From assembly GCA_002782905.1 (NCBI GenBank), contig PFJA01000284.1, positions 1 to 7,357 on the forward strand: DNA of 7,357 bases. The letters run 5' to 3'. This stretch comes from Lysobacterales bacterium CG_4_10_14_3_um_filter_64_11. Lineage in GTDB: Bacteria > Pseudomonadota > Gammaproteobacteria > Xanthomonadales > Xanthomonadaceae. A model generated the notes under the pieces. That model was not told the DNA's origin. It made no database searches and saw only the letters and a list, made by a program, of their open reading frames with translations. The translations under genes were made by a program, and so were the position numbers. Below are positions 5,561 through 7,357 of the stretch, in pieces; position 1 is the stretch's first letter, and every line of letters begins with the position of its first letter.

Positions 5561-7357
5561 ATGCTTGCCCTTGCCCTACTCGCCGCTACGGTGTCCGCCG
5601 ATGCCCGCGTCCTCGACACCGTCACCGTCACCGCGCGCCGGCCGCAACCGGTGGCGGCGCAAGTTGCGGCAGTGAGCGTGCTGGATGCCGACACCATCGC
5701 GGGAGTAGCCGCAACCCACGCCAATGAACTGCTGACGCGGGTGCCGGGCGCGTGGATCAGCCGTGGCAGCGGCCAGGAGCAACTGGTCGCGATCCGCTCG
5801 CCGGTGTTGACCGGCGCTGGTGCCTGCGGTGCGTTTCTGATGCTCGATGACGGCGTGCCGAGCCGGCCGGCGGGTTGGTGCAATGTCAATCAATTGTTCG
5901 AGTTGAATACCGAACAGGCCGGTGCGGTGGAAGTGCTGCGTGGGCCGGGCGCTGCGGTACACGGTTCCAATGCCCTGCACGGCGTGATCAACGTGCGCCC
6001 ACGCGGTCCCGATGACAGCCCGGCGCAGGCATTCGCGCTGGAGTTCGGGCCGAACCGCTACCGCCGTGCCCAGGGCAGCGTGGCCGGTGGATTGGCTGGC
6101 AACCCGTGGCGAATCGATACCTACGGCGTGAGCAGCGACAGTTTTCGCAGCCAGGAAGGTTTCGATCAGCAAAAGCTGCGCCTGCAATGGCAGCAGCCCG
6201 CTGGCTTCGGTGCGCCGCGTTTGCAACTGGCGATCAGCAATCTGAACCAGGAGACCGCCGGCTTCATTACCGGCCGTGATGCCTTTCGTGACGCCCGCCG
6301 CACGCGCAACGAAAACCCGGAGGCATTCCGCGATGCCACCAGCATGCAGGCACAGGGGCATTGGCAGTGGGCGTTGGGCGCGCAGCACAGCTTGAGTTGG
6401 GTGCCGTATGCGCGCTACCAGCGCATGGATTTTTTGCAGCACTTCATTCCCGGCAAGCCGCGCGAGCTTTCCGCTACGCAAAGCGCTGGCACGCAGTTGC
6501 TGTGGCGGCGGCAAGGGGCTTTGGATGTGCAGGCCGGCGTCGATCTGGAGTGGACGCGCGGCGAGTTGCGCGAACGCCAGGATACGCTTGCGGCAGGCAG
6601 CGCGGCGCTGCAAGCGATCCGCCCACTGGGGCGGCACTACGATTACCGCGTGGACTCGTTCAACAGCGCGTTGTTTGCGCAGCTGCAAGCGCACGTGGGC
6701 CGGCTGCAATTGAGCGCCGGCGTGCGCGCCGAGCGCTTGCGCTATCGCTACGACAACCGCGCCGGTGATGGCAATCTGCGCGACGACGGCACGCCCTGCG
6801 GCTTTGGCGGTTGTTTGTTCAACCGGCCTGGCGACCGCCGTGATGTATTCGACGATGCCAGCGCGCAACTGGGCTTGCGCCTGCCGCTGAACACCCGTAC
6901 GGCGTTGGTTGCGCGTTATGCGCAGGCGTTTCGCATGCCGCAGACGGGCGAGTTGTATCGCTTGCAACGTGGCCAGGACGTGGCCGATCTGGTGCCGGAA
7001 ACCCTGCATGGCCCGGAACTGGGCTTGCGCCACATCAGCGGCGACGTGCAATTCGATATCGATGCCTACCGCTACCGCAAACGTCATGTCATTGGCCGTG
7101 ACGCGCTGGGGTTCAACTTTTCCGACGGCGCCACCCGTCATCGCGGCATCGAGCTGCAAGGCCGCTGGCAACTGCAACCCGAGTGGTGGGTGCAGGGCAA
7201 TGCGGCCTACGCTCGCCATCGCTACGCGTTCGACCGCGATATCGCCGGTGGCGAGCATATTCGCAGCGGCAATGCGGTGGACACGGCGCCGCGCTGGCTG
7301 GCCGGCGCGCGTGTTGGCCACGCGCAACCGGGTGCCGGACGTTTTGAACTGGAATGG
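5561..7357 (+). CDS. TonB-dependent outer-membrane receptor, 3' end cut by the window
   Basis: This is an outer-membrane beta-barrel receptor powered by TonB-ExbBD for uptake of a scarce ligand such as a siderophore, cobalamin or other metal chelate. The frame is open for 599 codons to the last base with no stop. A short signal peptide MLALALLAATVSADA leads to a TonB box at residues 19-25 (DTVTVTA). The plug domain (about 30-150) shows ANELLTRVPG, FLMLDDGVP, GAVEVLRGPGAAVHGSNALHGVINV, and C89/C107 likely disulfide-bonded. Barrel strands follow, with a C413/C418 pair in a predicted outer loop and the motif QAFRMPQTGELYRLQRGQ at 455-472. ATG 5561 is the first possible start after an in-frame TAG at 5549-5551. 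The leader is odd: no positive charge before the hydrophobic core and no clear Shine-Dalgarno. The barrel end is missing, and the ligand cannot be told from the sequence. Confidence 0.93.
   Translation, partial: MLALALLAATVSADARVLDTVTVTARRPQPVAAQVAAVSVLDADTIAGVAATHANELLTRVPGAWISRGSGQEQLVAIRSPVLTGAGACGAFLMLDDGVPSRPAGWCNVNQLFELNTEQAGAVEVLRGPGAAVHGSNALHGVINVRPRGPDDSPAQAFALEFGPNRYRRAQGSVAGGLAGNPWRIDTYGVSSDSFRSQEGFDQQKLRLQWQQPAGFGAPRLQLAISNLNQETAGFITGRDAFRDARRTRNENPEAFRDATSMQAQGHWQWALGAQHSLSWVPYARYQRMDFLQHFIPGKPRELSATQSAGTQLLWRRQGALDVQAGVDLEWTRGELRERQDTLAAGSAALQAIRPLGRHYDYRVDSFNSALFAQLQAHVGRLQLSAGVRAERLRYRYDNRAGDGNLRDDGTPCGFGGCLFNRPGDRRDVFDDASAQLGLRLPLNTRTALVARYAQAFRMPQTGELYRLQRGQDVADLVPETLHGPELGLRHISGDVQFDIDAYRYRKRHVIGRDALGFNFSDGATRHRGIELQGRWQLQPEWWVQGNAAYARHRYAFDRDIAGGEHIRSGNAVDTAPRWLAGARVGHAQPGAGRFELEW

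Noticed and set aside
5576..7327. Long minus-strand open frame (583 codons) opposite the receptor gene
   Set aside because: It is Ala/Arg/Gln-rich with no family motifs. The + strand frame from 5561 has a signal peptide, TonB box and plug motifs and is open throughout.

Overview
The window comes from a GC-rich gammaproteobacterium, most likely of the Xanthomonadaceae/Rhodanobacteraceae group. The evidence is the gene types (AnmK, RlmM, GlnRS with a GlnRS-linked cysteine-rich exported protein, a TonB-dependent receptor), heptamer repeats of the GAGTCCC kind between convergent genes, and a dispersed palindromic intergenic repeat of a type I recall as common in this group. The taxonomic call is inference from gene content and repeat style; no marker gene settles it.

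Layout. The + strand carries the 3' part of anmK (1-954), cut by the left edge. A 133-bp convergent spacer with heptamer repeats and an inverted repeat follows. A minus-strand gene train then runs from right to left: a small HicA-like gene (5475-5296), glnS (5163-3418), a cysteine-rich exported protein (3421-2909), a guanine-deaminase-like nucleoside deaminase (2909-2349) and rlmM (2146-1088). glnS and the cysteine-rich gene overlap as ATGA, and the cysteine-rich gene and the deaminase overlap as TGATG, so these three look like one translationally coupled operon, with rlmM probably its last gene. On the right, a TonB-dependent receptor starts at 5561 on the + strand and runs off the window.

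The most notable observation is a pair of related short elements (2151-2348 and 2925-3068) in inverted orientation on either side of the deaminase gene. Each has imperfect terminal inverted repeats of 17-18 bp, a conserved core with a TGTAC/GTACA palindrome, and a flanking TCA (TGA) direct repeat. They behave like MITE-like insertions whose empty sites can be rebuilt by eye. Removing one element and one TCA joins the cysteine-rich gene in frame, to the same stop and the same TGATG junction. That copy therefore added exactly 49 codons to a secreted protein without breaking the operon. Removing the other puts the deaminase stop one base before the rlmM TTG start. That copy therefore split a formerly tight junction, and it now supplies the best visible ribosome binding site for rlmM.

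Functionally, the window mixes housekeeping genes (peptidoglycan recycling, glutaminyl-tRNA synthesis, 23S rRNA methylation, base deamination) with an outer-membrane receptor of unknown ligand and a solitary toxin-like HicA gene with no HicB antitoxin in view. I found no tRNA, rRNA, CRISPR array, integrase or transposase.
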